Positions 1-8,885 of a stretch of 64,000 nt of DNA are shown here, one piece after another. The notes under the pieces were generated by a model, which saw only the letters and a list, made by a program, of their open reading frames with translations, had not been told where the DNA came from and ran no database searches. A program made the position numbers and the translations under genes. The stretch is from positions 26,885,501-26,949,500 of the forward strand of contig NC_068557.1 in the NCBI RefSeq assembly GCF_022201045.2, written 5' to 3'. Numbering within the stretch: position 1 is the first letter of the stretch; every line of letters starts with the position of its first letter. This DNA is from Citrus sinensis. Its lineage: Eukaryota > Streptophyta > Magnoliopsida > Sapindales > Rutaceae.

Positions 1-3000
1 ATTGACACTCAACCAATACAGGACTCAAGGAAGCACATCCCCATTATTCTAGGCCGACCTTTCTTGGCAACTGCAGATGCTCATATTCAATGTAGGACCG
101 GAAATATGCAATTGTCCTTCGGCAACATGACTATGGAGCTAAACATCTTCAACATTGCCAAACAACCTCACAGTGCAGATGATGGAATTGTTGATGTGGA
201 TTTAATAGAAATAATAGTTGATAATACTTTTCTTTCAAACCTTAGTGATGATCCTTTACAAACATGTTTAACTCACTTTGGTTTGGATTTTGATATTGAC
301 AGATTGGTCGAAGAGGTCAACGCCCTACTTGACTCAGCACCATCCATGGACACTAATAAATGGAAGTCAAGAGTTGAACAACTAGCACCATCAGAGAAGA
401 AACTCATCCCATCATCAGAATCACCACCGAAACTCGAGCTCAAACCATTGTCCAACACATTGGAATATGCATTTTTGGGAGAAGAAAGCACTCTACCAGT
501 AATCATCTCATCATCCCTAAATGACGAACAAAAAGGTAAGTTGTTGGATGTTTTAAAAGAGCACAAAGGAGCATTAGGATGGACCATAGCAGACATAAAA
601 GGTATAAACCCAGTAGACTGCATGCATTACATTCACCTTGATGAAAATGCTAAATCTACTAGGGAAATGCAACGTCGGTTAAATCCTAATATGAAAGAAG
701 TTGTTAGAACAGAAGTCCTTAAGCTATTAGACGCAGGTATTATTTACCCAATTTCTGATAGTTCATGGGTCAGTCCTGTACAAGTTGTCCCCAAAAAGTC
801 AGGAGTCACAGTAGTTACCAATGCTGATAATGAATTGATACCAACTAGAGTAACTACAGGATGACGTGTATGCATTGATTATAGAAAGTTGAATTCTGTC
901 ACACGTAAAGACCATTTTCCTTTACCATTTATCGATCAAATGCTTGATAGATTAGCAGGCCATGAATTTTATTGCTTTCTAGATGGCTACTCAGGATATA
1001 ATCAGATTCCCATAGCACCAAAAGATCAAGAGAAGACCACTTTCACTTGCCCTTTTGGCACATTTGCATATAAGAGAATGCCATTTGGATTATGTAATGC
1101 ACCTGCTACATTTCAACGATGCATGTTGAGCATTTTTTCTGATATGGTTGAACGATTCCTTGAAGTCTTTATGGATGATTTTTCTGTCTTTGGTGACTCG
1201 TTTGATCAATGTTTACATCATCTAACGCTAGTTCTGCAGAGATGTACCGAGAAGAGCTTAGTCTTAAATTGGGAGAAGTGTCATTTTATGGTAAAACAAG
1301 GTATTGTTCTCGGTCACATCATTTCAAGCAAAGGTATTGAGGTTGACAAAGCCAAGGTGGATCTCATTTCTAATCTTCCTCCACCCAAAACAGTCAGAGA
1401 AGTAAGATCTTTCCTTGGGCATGCTGGTTTCTATAGACGTTTCATTAAAGATTTTAGCAAAGTTTCTAGACCCTTATGCAATTTACTTGCTAAGGATGTA
1501 CCTTTTATCTTTAATGATTCATGTCTTATGGCTTTTGAAAAATTAAAGCAATTGTTGACATCATCACCCATCATTCAGGCCCCAAACTGGAGCTTACCAT
1601 TTGAGCTTATGTGTGATGCATCTGATTATGCAGTAGGAGCAGTTTTAGGACAAAGAGTTGATCGAATTCCTCATGTTATTTACTATGCTAGTATGACATT
1701 GAATGATGCACAGTTGAACTATTCAACTACTGAAAAAGAAATGCTAGCAGTAGTGTTTGCATTGGAAAAATTTCGATCTTATCTCATTGGTTGTAAAATA
1801 ATTATATTCACAGATCATGCTGCTCTTAAATATCTTCTCACAAAGAAAGATGCAAAAGCTAGACTAATTCGTTGGGTGTTACTTTTGCAGGAATTTGACT
1901 TGGAATTCAAAGATAAGAAAGGGACAGAAAATGTTGTGGCGGACCATCTCTCTCGTCTCCATTTTGACACAATTACAGAGCCATTAATATTAAATGAGTC
2001 ATTTCCAAATGAACAATTAATGAGTGTGGAAGTATTACCTTAGTATGCTGATATAGTTAATTATCTTGTTACAGGTAAATTTCCAGAGCATTGGACCAAG
2101 CAAGACAAGGCTAAATTCTTTGCGGAAATAAAGAATTTCTTTTGGGATGACCCATATTTGTTCAAGTATTGTCTAGACCAAATTGTTAGACGATGTGTCC
2201 CTGAAAGTGAAATTCAGAATATCCTTTCATTCTGCCATGAACAAGCTTGTGGAGGCCACTTCAGTGCTAAGAAAACCGCGACTAAAGTTTTACAATGTGG
2301 TTTTTATTGGCCAACTATATTTCGAGATGCTTACACTTTCTGTTCTTCATGTGATAGGTGTCAACGAATGGGGAGCATTACACGAAGGAACATGATGCCA
2401 CTAAATCCAATTTTAGTGGTTGAGATTTTTGACGTATGGGGTATCGACTTCATGGGACCCTTTCCTCCGTCTTTTGGTCATCAATACATATTGGTTGGTG
2501 TTGACTACGTATCGAAATGGGTGGAAGCAATTCCATGCAGAACCAATGATCACAAAGTGGTGATAGGATTTTTGAAAAGCAACATTGTTTCACGCTTTGG
2601 ATTCCCTCGAGCGATAATCAGTGATGGTGGTGCCCACTTTTGTAACAAAGCATTCAAGGCTCTTTTGACAAAGTATTCAATCACACACAAAGTGGCGACC
2701 CCGTATCATCCGCAAACCAGTGGCCAAGTTGAGATCTCCAATCGAGAAATCAAGCACATATTAGAAAAAACGGTGAGGCCAGACGTAAAAGATTGGTCAT
2801 TAAGACTTGATGATGCATTATGGGCATATAGAACGGCTTTCAAGACCCCGATTGGGATGTCACCCTACAGGCTAGTGTATGGAAAAGCTTGCCACCTACC
2901 TGTGGAACTCGAGCATCGTGCATATTGGGCCATCAAGAAATTCAACTTTGACATGCAGCAAGCCAGCTCAGAAAGAAGATTACAGCTGGCAGAACTTGAA

Positions 3001-3336
3001 GAAATTCGCAATGATGCATACGAAAATGCCAAGATTTACAAGCAACGAATGAAAGTCTTCCATGATAAGCAAATTATGAGAAAATCGTTCACTCCAGGTC
3101 AGAAAGTGCTTTTATTCAATTCTCGCTTGCACCTATTCCCAGGTAAGTTACGCTCTCGTTGGTCTGGCCCATTTATTGTACATACTGTTTTTCCACATGG
3201 GGCAATTGAAATTAAGGACCCAAAGAACGGTGTCACGTTTAAAGTTAATGGTCAAAGATTAAAGCCATATCTAGAGTACCAACCACATGGAGAAAACATC
3301 GAAATAAATTTGAGTGACCCACCAAATTTGAATTGA
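1..3336 (+). pseudogene. Ty3/gypsy pol polyprotein (protease end, RT, RNase H, integrase), two in-frame stops
   Basis: One reading frame is open from base 1 to the stop at 3334-3336 except for TGA at 862-864 (just before [10 protein letters not shown], at the start of the RT core) and TAG at 2041-2043 (between RNase H and integrase). Visible parts: ILGRPFLAT from the end of the retropepsin; RT with [14 protein letters not shown] and the catalytic FMDD near 1168-1180; RNase H with [31 protein letters not shown] and [10 protein letters not shown]; integrase zinc finger (HEQACGGHF, then CSSCDRC), and the DDE core ([32 protein letters not shown]). Both stops sit where the family normally has tryptophan, so each is explained by one G-to-A change. 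No frameshift is seen. It would encode replication proteins but cannot be translated through without readthrough. Confidence 0.93.
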
Positions 3337-3463
3337 TTTTTTTTTCTTTTCGTTGATTTGATTTTTCTTTATTTCTTTTTATTATTATTCTTTTGCTAAT
3401 TGAAATTGTTTTTGCATAAGTGTGTTTATTTTACCATTAAGTTTTCTCTTATCATTTTTAATC

Positions 3464-3691
3464 ATGAGTCTCATACTTAGACCGTTCCTCCTGAACATTC
3501 TTAAACCACTTCAACGTGTCAAAACTCATCTCAAAAGGCAGATTCTATTTTGTAAAACACAACGCATTTGGGCTCTACAACCACCAGAGTTAGTAGCCTA
3601 TGTTGAGGGTTTAGAACGCCAACTCAGAGACATTGAGAGAAGTGTTTACGACATCCAGTTGGAGCTTGAGGTAAATTCAATAAGAGGATGA
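3464..3691 (+). CDS. Small hydrophobic/coiled-coil ORF in the env position of the Athila element
   Basis: A 75-codon ORF begins at ATG 3464; the frame is open further upstream but without an ATG. The N-terminal third (MSLILRPFLLNILKPL) is hydrophobic and could be a signal or membrane anchor. The middle is basic (KTHLKRQ) and the last 35 residues (PELVAYVEGLERQLRDIERS region) look like an amphipathic helix or short coiled coil. It lies 127 bp after integrase and 147 bp before the next ORF. I do not recognise a family. Its position and a hydrophobic start recall the env-like ORFs of Athila elements, but it is far shorter than those. It could be a decayed remnant. Confidence 0.4.
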   Translation: MSLILRPFLLNILKPLQRVKTHLKRQILFCKTQRIWALQPPELVAYVEGLERQLRDIERSVYDIQLELEVNSIRG

Positions 3692-3838
3692 TTTTAATTT
3701 TCTTTGTGTGTTTTGATTTGTTTTTCTGTTTGTGTGCTTTAGTTTGTTACCCCGGTGAAGTGGCGGATAACGGTACTCCGTGACAATCAAGTCGGTTACT
3801 TCAGTTTCCCATAATAACTGATATTCTGAGGCGAAGGT

Positions 3839-4396
3839 ATGGATAGAAACGAGATTCTAGCAAAGCTTCACAAGCGATTCCCTTCACTTCCTCAGAATGC
3901 CCTCCTTACAATCTATAAAGCCCGGTCTGAACGCATGCGATTGCTCATGAGGAATAACATACCTGCAGACATTCGTTGGTTAATCGAGGCTAAAGTACGA
4001 TTGGCAGGTGAGTTACCTCCTAAATTTATTGCATACATGCCTGGTTGTGGTAAAGGAAATTACGCAAGAAAACGACGAGCTCGAAGAATTTCTGTTGCTT
4101 GTCACAAGTGTGCCAGAATGAGTTGCGATAAAAACCCATGTTCTTTAGGAATGGTGTCTGATAACAGAGAAGATAAGATTCAATTCATTAGGGATGGCTT
4201 GAATAAGGAGTCATTGGATGATATCCTTTTGTCTCTTGAAACGCATCCCAGTGGATATGTGCAAGGAGCGATTCTCCGGTTATGGCCATTATTCCAGAAA
4301 GAGCATGCACGATATAGTCTCGGGAATCTGACTATAAACGACCCTGTTTGTCAGTTTATAAGAAAACTGGATGGGAAGCCGATCCTCGACCCATAG
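3839..4396 (+). CDS. Basic Cys-cluster protein, resembles flexivirus nucleic-acid-binding proteins
   Basis: Intact 185-codon ORF from ATG 3839 to TAG 4394-4396. Residues 75-83 form a basic run (YARKRRARR), followed by four cysteines at 88, 91, 96 and 101 (C-x2-C-x4-C-x4-C, CHKCARMSCDKNPC), then a segment with charged and aromatic residues (KIQFIRDGLNKE, 113-124). The N-terminal 60 residues look helical. A basic block directly before a compact Cys cluster and a following FI-x-x-G segment is the arrangement of the cysteine-rich nucleic-acid-binding proteins encoded at the 3' end of carlavirus-type and some citrus-infecting alphaflexivirus genomes. In those families the protein binds RNA/DNA zinc-dependently and some members suppress RNA silencing. 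Here the ORF sits in the env position of an LTR retroelement. The similarity is pattern-level only and unverified; an unrelated zinc-binding protein is possible. Confidence 0.5.
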   Translation: MDRNEILAKLHKRFPSLPQNALLTIYKARSERMRLLMRNNIPADIRWLIEAKVRLAGELPPKFIAYMPGCGKGNYARKRRARRISVACHKCARMSCDKNPCSLGMVSDNREDKIQFIRDGLNKESLDDILLSLETHPSGYVQGAILRLWPLFQKEHARYSLGNLTINDPVCQFIRKLDGKPILDP

Positions 4397-4721
4397 AGGG
4401 CGTTCAAGCCGTTTCTGGACGTAAAACCAGAGGAAGATGTGAGCCACAGTCGCAACTACGTGTAAATATCCTTTTACTTTACTGTTATTTTATTTCATTT
4501 CACTGTTGTTTTATTGTTTGCATTATTGTCTTTAATAATTTTATTACTGTTTGCTTTTTCCTTTTTACTGTTTCCTTTTTGACTCGCGAGCCACGTGCTT
4601 TACGCGTTATTTGACACTGACATGTTACCTTATTCACAGCTGTGATCCACTGTCACCAAGATTCTTAAATGTGATTTATCTTTTGTCAAGCACTCACAAA
4701 TTATTTTTGAGAAGTATCACA

Positions 4722-5390
4722 ATGGCAGCTACTCCTAATAGACAATTCAAGAACATTTGTGTGCTTTCTGGATTTACCTATGGCAAACATAAAGAGTTCG
4801 TGGAGGCAGCCATAGATCTTGGTCGAAGCATAGCAGCGAGAAAATTACATTTGGTGTATGGAGGAGGTAACCGAGGGTTATCAAAAATGGTCTCAGAAGC
4901 AGCTTTTATCAGAGGAAGTCAAGTGTTAGGCATCATCCCAAGAGTCCTAAAACCATTGGGCAGTTCGTCTGACTCATCAACTGGAGAAGAGTTAGTCGTC
5001 TCAGGTATGCAAGAAAGAATAACTGAAATGCTTAATCATGCTGATGCTTTTATTTTCCTTCCAGGAGATCTTGCAACACTAGAGGCACTTATGACACTAG
5101 CATCTTGGGCCCATCTGCACATCCACCAGAAACCCATCGGTTTGTTAAATGTCAATAACTTTTATGATGGCTTTATCGCATTTCTTAACCATGCAATAAA
5201 AAACTATTTCATTCCTTCTAATGTGAAAAAACTCTTTATTTGTGCTCACACTGCTAATGAGCTACTTGATATGTTACAAGCTTATAAACCGGAGCCAGAC
5301 CCCTGGACCTTTGTGTTGGAGCGACCAAATAATGATGGTAACAGTAGCCGCAGTAAGAAGTACAAATTAGATTTAACTCTCCGCCTGTAA
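4722..5390 (+). CDS. LOG-like protein (lysine decarboxylase-like Rossmann fold) carried by the retroelement
   Basis: Start chosen at ATG 4722 (MAATPNRQFKNICVLSGF), giving 222 aa, the usual length of plant LOG cytokinin riboside 5'-monophosphate phosphoribohydrolases. The frame is open upstream to 4551, but that part has no LOG similarity. Family marks: nucleotide-binding stretch LVYGGGNRGLSKMVSEA (45-61), GIIPRVL (70-76), the Arg of MQERITEM (96-103), and QKPIGLLNVNNFYDGF (136-151). The signature normally reading PGGxGTxxE is PGDLATLEA at 114-122, so two glycines are changed and the expected catalytic Glu (122) is Ala. True LOGs release active cytokinin base from the nucleotide; this protein probably lacks that activity or has another role. 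It has no introns, unlike host LOG genes, consistent with capture through RNA. Intact despite broken pol. Confidence 0.8.
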   Translation: MAATPNRQFKNICVLSGFTYGKHKEFVEAAIDLGRSIAARKLHLVYGGGNRGLSKMVSEAAFIRGSQVLGIIPRVLKPLGSSSDSSTGEELVVSGMQERITEMLNHADAFIFLPGDLATLEALMTLASWAHLHIHQKPIGLLNVNNFYDGFIAFLNHAIKNYFIPSNVKKLFICAHTANELLDMLQAYKPEPDPWTFVLERPNNDGNSSRSKKYKLDLTLRL

Positions 5391-7280
5391 ATATTTTCTT
5401 CTGTGTTGCACCACCTAGGTGATGTCTTCTAAACTCTACTTCTTTCCTTTAAAACATTGAGGACAATGTTTCGTTCTGGTTGGGGGGAGGGAATAGTCGA
5501 CAATTGTGGAATCTTGGTTAAGTTTTTACTGATTTTTTGTTGTAGAAACTAACTGTTGCTAACATTTTATGTTGAAGATGGCTGAATATGGAGTGTAGTG
5601 CCTCTAGAAACGCATCTTCATCGTTTAAAAAAAAAAAAAAAAAAAACATGTTTTCTTCATCTTTCTCCTTTATAAATATGTAGTTTCAAATTTTTGAGTC
5701 GAAGATGGCTGAATATGGAGTGTAGTGCCTCTAGAAACGCATATTCTTAGTTAAAAAAAAAAAAATTTCTTTTTCTAATTAATTTTTCTACATCATTTTC
5801 ACATTTCTGCATGCATATTTTCCTTTCATGTTTAGAATAGGTTGGGGGGTAGAATGTTGTTTAAAAAAAAAAATTGTGTTATTTGTTTTAACATTGGATG
5901 ACATGATTAATTTCAAATTTTAGTATTTGTATTATCTTTGGTCTTAAGTGATGTTACGCTATGTTTGCTACTTTACATGTTGATGTCGGAGACAAATATG
6001 AGTTGCTTGAAGGAATGAACATGTCATAAATAAGTGCCAAGTGAGTAGTTGAGCCTATCATTTTCTTGGAGAGTAACCCTTTTGCCCATTCTCTATACAG
6101 CTTAGCAGTTTATTATTTTATACACGATCTCTAGATTTCTTTTAAGTTAACCCTTTAAAAAAAAATATGGTAAAATTAAAAAAAAAAGAAAAAAATGCGT
6201 GTTGCTACATTGGGATGCCCATTTAACTAGTAGATATGGATAATTATTTAGAGCCCTAAAAAACGATGGAAGGGCCATCTTTGATCCGTTTGAGCCTTTC
6301 TAGCCATCCCTGTTATTAAATATCCATAGTTACCCCTTCTGAGCTTTTAAAAAAAAAAAAAAAATATTTTCTTTGTCAACTTATCATCTTGACCCACTCC
6401 GATTTGGAGTATTACCCAATGTCTTTTAAGTTCCATCACCTATTTATGTTTGAGAAAATGTAAATAATTATGTTGTTCAGTGAAGTTATGCCAAATAAAA
6501 GCAAAAAAAAAAATAATAAATAAATAAATAAAAACAAAAACAAAAACAAAAGTTGTTGTTTCAAAAGAATAAAATAACAATAATAGGTGAAATCTACCTT
6601 GCAACTTCAAAAAAAAAAAAAAATTATTTCTGTATTTTTCTCAAACATACACTTTGTTTTCCTTATTTCCTTTCTTTGTTAGCCATATCCCTAGCCTACA
6701 TTACGTCCTAATAAAAGTCCTTCTTGATTTTAGGGAACTATAGTTTGAAGTAGAAGCTAGTTATATGGGCTAAAAAGATGTAGTGATGCATAATAAAAAA
6801 AAATGGTAAAATTAATAAATAAAAAAAAGATAAATAAAGTGGGTTGACTAACATTTTATTTGACTTGAGATCGTATTATTTCTAAGCTGAGGGCATATTT
6901 ATTTCATCTTGGTGAGAGCATGTAATATCATTTCTTTATTATTTTCTCTCTCAATTACCATTCATTGGAGTGACTATGTTTATTGGGTTTTAATTTCTTT
7001 GTGAGAGTGTCACTACTTCCAGTGAGATTTTGGGGTTTGACATGTCATTCTTGAAAGTAGCTATAACAAAGTCTACTGGGCTAATTCATGTGGATGGTTG
7101 ATGTGGGTGTGATGTTGCTTTAGACTGGAGATAATGCTTATACTTTTATTTGATTGCTATCATTAATCTGATTGAATAAACACGAGTGTTTCTAAAAAAA
7201 AAAAAAAAAAAATCATTTTGAATTTGAATTTTGTTTTCGCTTTATTTGCTAGGGACTAGCAATAAGCTGGTTGGGGGGTG
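5391..7280 (+). other. Non-coding 3' region of the Athila element
   Basis: No ORF of note. The stretch has many A-runs and two copies of a 42-bp direct repeat. Three nearly identical G-rich blocks (GGTTGGGGGG) occur at 5478-5490, 5840-5850 and 7269-7280. The last abuts the LTR and is the likely polypurine tract for plus-strand priming. The phrase TTGAGGACAATG just before the first block is commonly seen after the last ORF of Athila/Tat elements. A pair of inverted phrases around 6230-6330 (gatatggataa / ttaaatatccata) could fold. Confidence 0.6.
5574..5742 (+). repeat. 42-bp direct repeat in the retroelement 3' region, each copy able to form a hairpin
   Basis: Copies at 5574-5615 and 5701-5742 are identical over 42 bp and 127 bp apart, each followed by an A-run. 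In the first copy GAAGATG at the start pairs with CATCTTC after the repeat. In the second the same start is present but the end reads CATATTC, which pairs instead with the internal GAATATG. Function unknown. Confidence 0.7.
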
Positions 7281-7560
7281 TGTTGAGTGTTAGAAAATGC
7301 ATATTTATAAAGGAGAAAACCGTCATTTTACATTTCAAGTCTTACTAACAACCCTTACTTTTATGTATTTAACCTTCTTGTGATTTAATTACATGTGTTT
7401 TATTTTAATTAAGTATTTTATGTATTTTAGGGGCATTATAGTCATTTCACAATAAAGGAGAGATCAGACGGCAAAACGGACATCACTTTTGAACTCAGGA
7501 CGGTCGAAAACCTTAGGAGGAGCATAAAAGGAAAAATGGCACTATTCATATGTACGGTAC

Positions 7561-7930
7561 TATTCACGTGTACGGTACTAACTACGTTACTGTTCACAAC
7601 ACTGTTCACATAGACGGATCGATGACGTGGCATTGACCGATGATGTGGCATTGACTGATGAGGTGTCACGATCATGTTGGGCTAAAATTCTTATGTACTG
7701 TTGATGGTGACGTGGCAGCATATCAGTGGATGAAAAATCTCGCGTACGGTACATGCATCACACATGATTATTTTCAACCAAACCGTGTTACTGTTCATCC
7801 GAGTCAAACCGTGTTACTGTTTATCCGCGTGGTCAAACCGTGGACTGTTGACTGATGACGTGGCGCAATCCTGAACGTCCAAACTGTTTTTAATCCGATG
7901 GCCATGATTTACTCCATGTATCTATAAAAA
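7561..7930 (+). promoter_or_regulatory. LTR U3 promoter: TGACGTGGC and TTGAC cluster plus TATA box
   Basis: TGACGTGGC occurs exactly at 7623-7631, 7708-7716 and 7856-7864, with a near copy TGATGTGGCA at 7641-7650. TTGAC occurs at 7633, 7651 and 7848, immediately next to these. TATAAAAA is at 7923-7930. TGACG/ACGT cores are known bZIP (TGA/G-box) sites and TTGAC[C/T] is the WRKY W-box, so the U3 looks like a stress- or defence-responsive promoter. Short repeats of the type ACTGTTCA (7530-7850) also occur. Response is inferred, not shown. Confidence 0.6.
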
Positions 7931-8024
7931 GGGGGCCTCCCCCCCCTAATTGGATATCTCTGAATCCATTTTTGGGATCCATTTTCTGTAATTCCCTCTC
8001 CATCTTGTATTTTCTTTGTATTTT

Positions 8025-8030
8025 AATAAA
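8025..8030 (+). terminator. Polyadenylation signal AATAAA in the LTR
   Basis: AATAAA lies about 95 bp after the TATA box, in a T-rich context, as expected for the end of R in an LTR. Confidence 0.5.
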
Positions 8031-8640
8031 TTCTCATTTTGCCCCTAGTTCAATTATGAGTAGCTAATTTCCTTTCAAGCTTGGGTTGAAGGTGAAGTCT
8101 CAACATGTGTCATGGGCTTTATTTGGTAAATTTATTTTCTTTTCCCCTCTAGTTTTTGTGGATGATTTGACTTATCGTCGACAAATAATACTGATCTTGT
8201 CTAGATACCGCCTTGGTTACACCGGTTCTCTAGTATAAGGTTATTATTATTTGGCACGATAAGCCCTTAGCACCATATTGATTAGAGCGTGGTTCATGAG
8301 GTGTGGATTCCCCCGTCATGATTTAATTGGCATTAATACGGATTATTTAGCCCATGATACATGTTGATACGGATCCAGATACCCAAGTACGTCATTTCAA
8401 TAGATTTCGCTTCAACTTATTCTCGCCATTGCAATTCCAATTTTAGAATTTATTATCGCAATTTCAATTCCAATTTTAGGATAACTTAAATCACTTCCAC
8501 CATAATTTCAACCACCCATTTTGCAAAATTAATTCTATACACAATTAAAATCCTCCTCCTCGTGGGATCGACACTCGTCACCATTGATCTACACTACAAT
8601 AGATTCGTGCGCTTGCAAGTACATTAAAATTTGCACAACA

Positions 8641-8739
8641 GCGAGCACCCCCCCGGACGCAACTGGTGATACCCCTCATGCACCTGAGGAGGTCCAGCCA
8701 ACCGATGCTGCTCGGCATACTGATCCGCCATCTTCTTGA
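8641..8739 (+). pseudogene. C-terminal tail of an antisense ORF of the Tat element, cut by the Athila insertion
   Basis: From the first base after the Athila LTR, 32 codons are open to TGA at 8737-8739 (starts ASTPPDATGDTPHAPEEV; rich in Pro, Asp and Glu), followed by an AT-rich 3'UTR-like stretch. It is antisense to gag-pol of the surrounding element. Low-complexity acidic/proline tails of this kind end the antisense transposase- or plant-mobile-domain-like ORFs of Tat elements; that identification is an inference. Confidence 0.4.
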
Positions 8740-8885
8740 ACTTATCTTGTGCTGTAATTGCTTTTTAAATATTCTATATAACAACTTTGTAAACTTTTAA
8801 GAGCTTAATAAGATTGTTCTTATTTGCTTCCTCGCATTTGAATTTTAATTTATTTATCTATTTGGCTTCTGTCCTCGTCACAGAG

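Larger units (their letters stand above)
1..8640 (+). mobile_element. Athila-type Ty3/gypsy LTR retrotransposon, 3' part
   Basis: Order on the + strand: end of the aspartic protease, reverse transcriptase, RNase H, integrase, three extra ORFs in the env position, a non-coding stretch with G-rich polypurine-like tracts, then the 3' LTR. The wording of the RT ([30 protein letters not shown]) and the presence of extra ORFs between integrase and 3' LTR fit the Athila lineage. The 5' LTR, gag and most of the protease lie beyond the left window edge, so LTR identity and target-site duplication cannot be read. Two in-frame stops in pol mean this copy is not autonomous, while the three downstream ORFs are open. 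The right boundary is set by the LTR end TG...CA and by the switch at 8641 into sequence assigned to a second element. Confidence 0.88.
7281..8640 (+). repeat. 3' LTR of the Athila element (about 1360 bp)
   Basis: The start follows directly after the polypurine-like tract GGTTGGGGGGTG. The ends are TGTTG (7281) and CAACA (8640), a perfect 5-bp inverted terminus. Inside are a TATA box (TATAAAAA, 7923-7930), a GC-rich leader, and AATAAA at 8025-8030. The last 100 bp (GGGATCGACACTCG near 8564, GCGCTTGCAAG near 8610) resemble the LTR ends of Athila/Tat elements. A start two bases earlier (TGTGTTG, 7279) is possible. The 5' LTR is outside the window so the pair cannot be compared. Confidence 0.78.
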
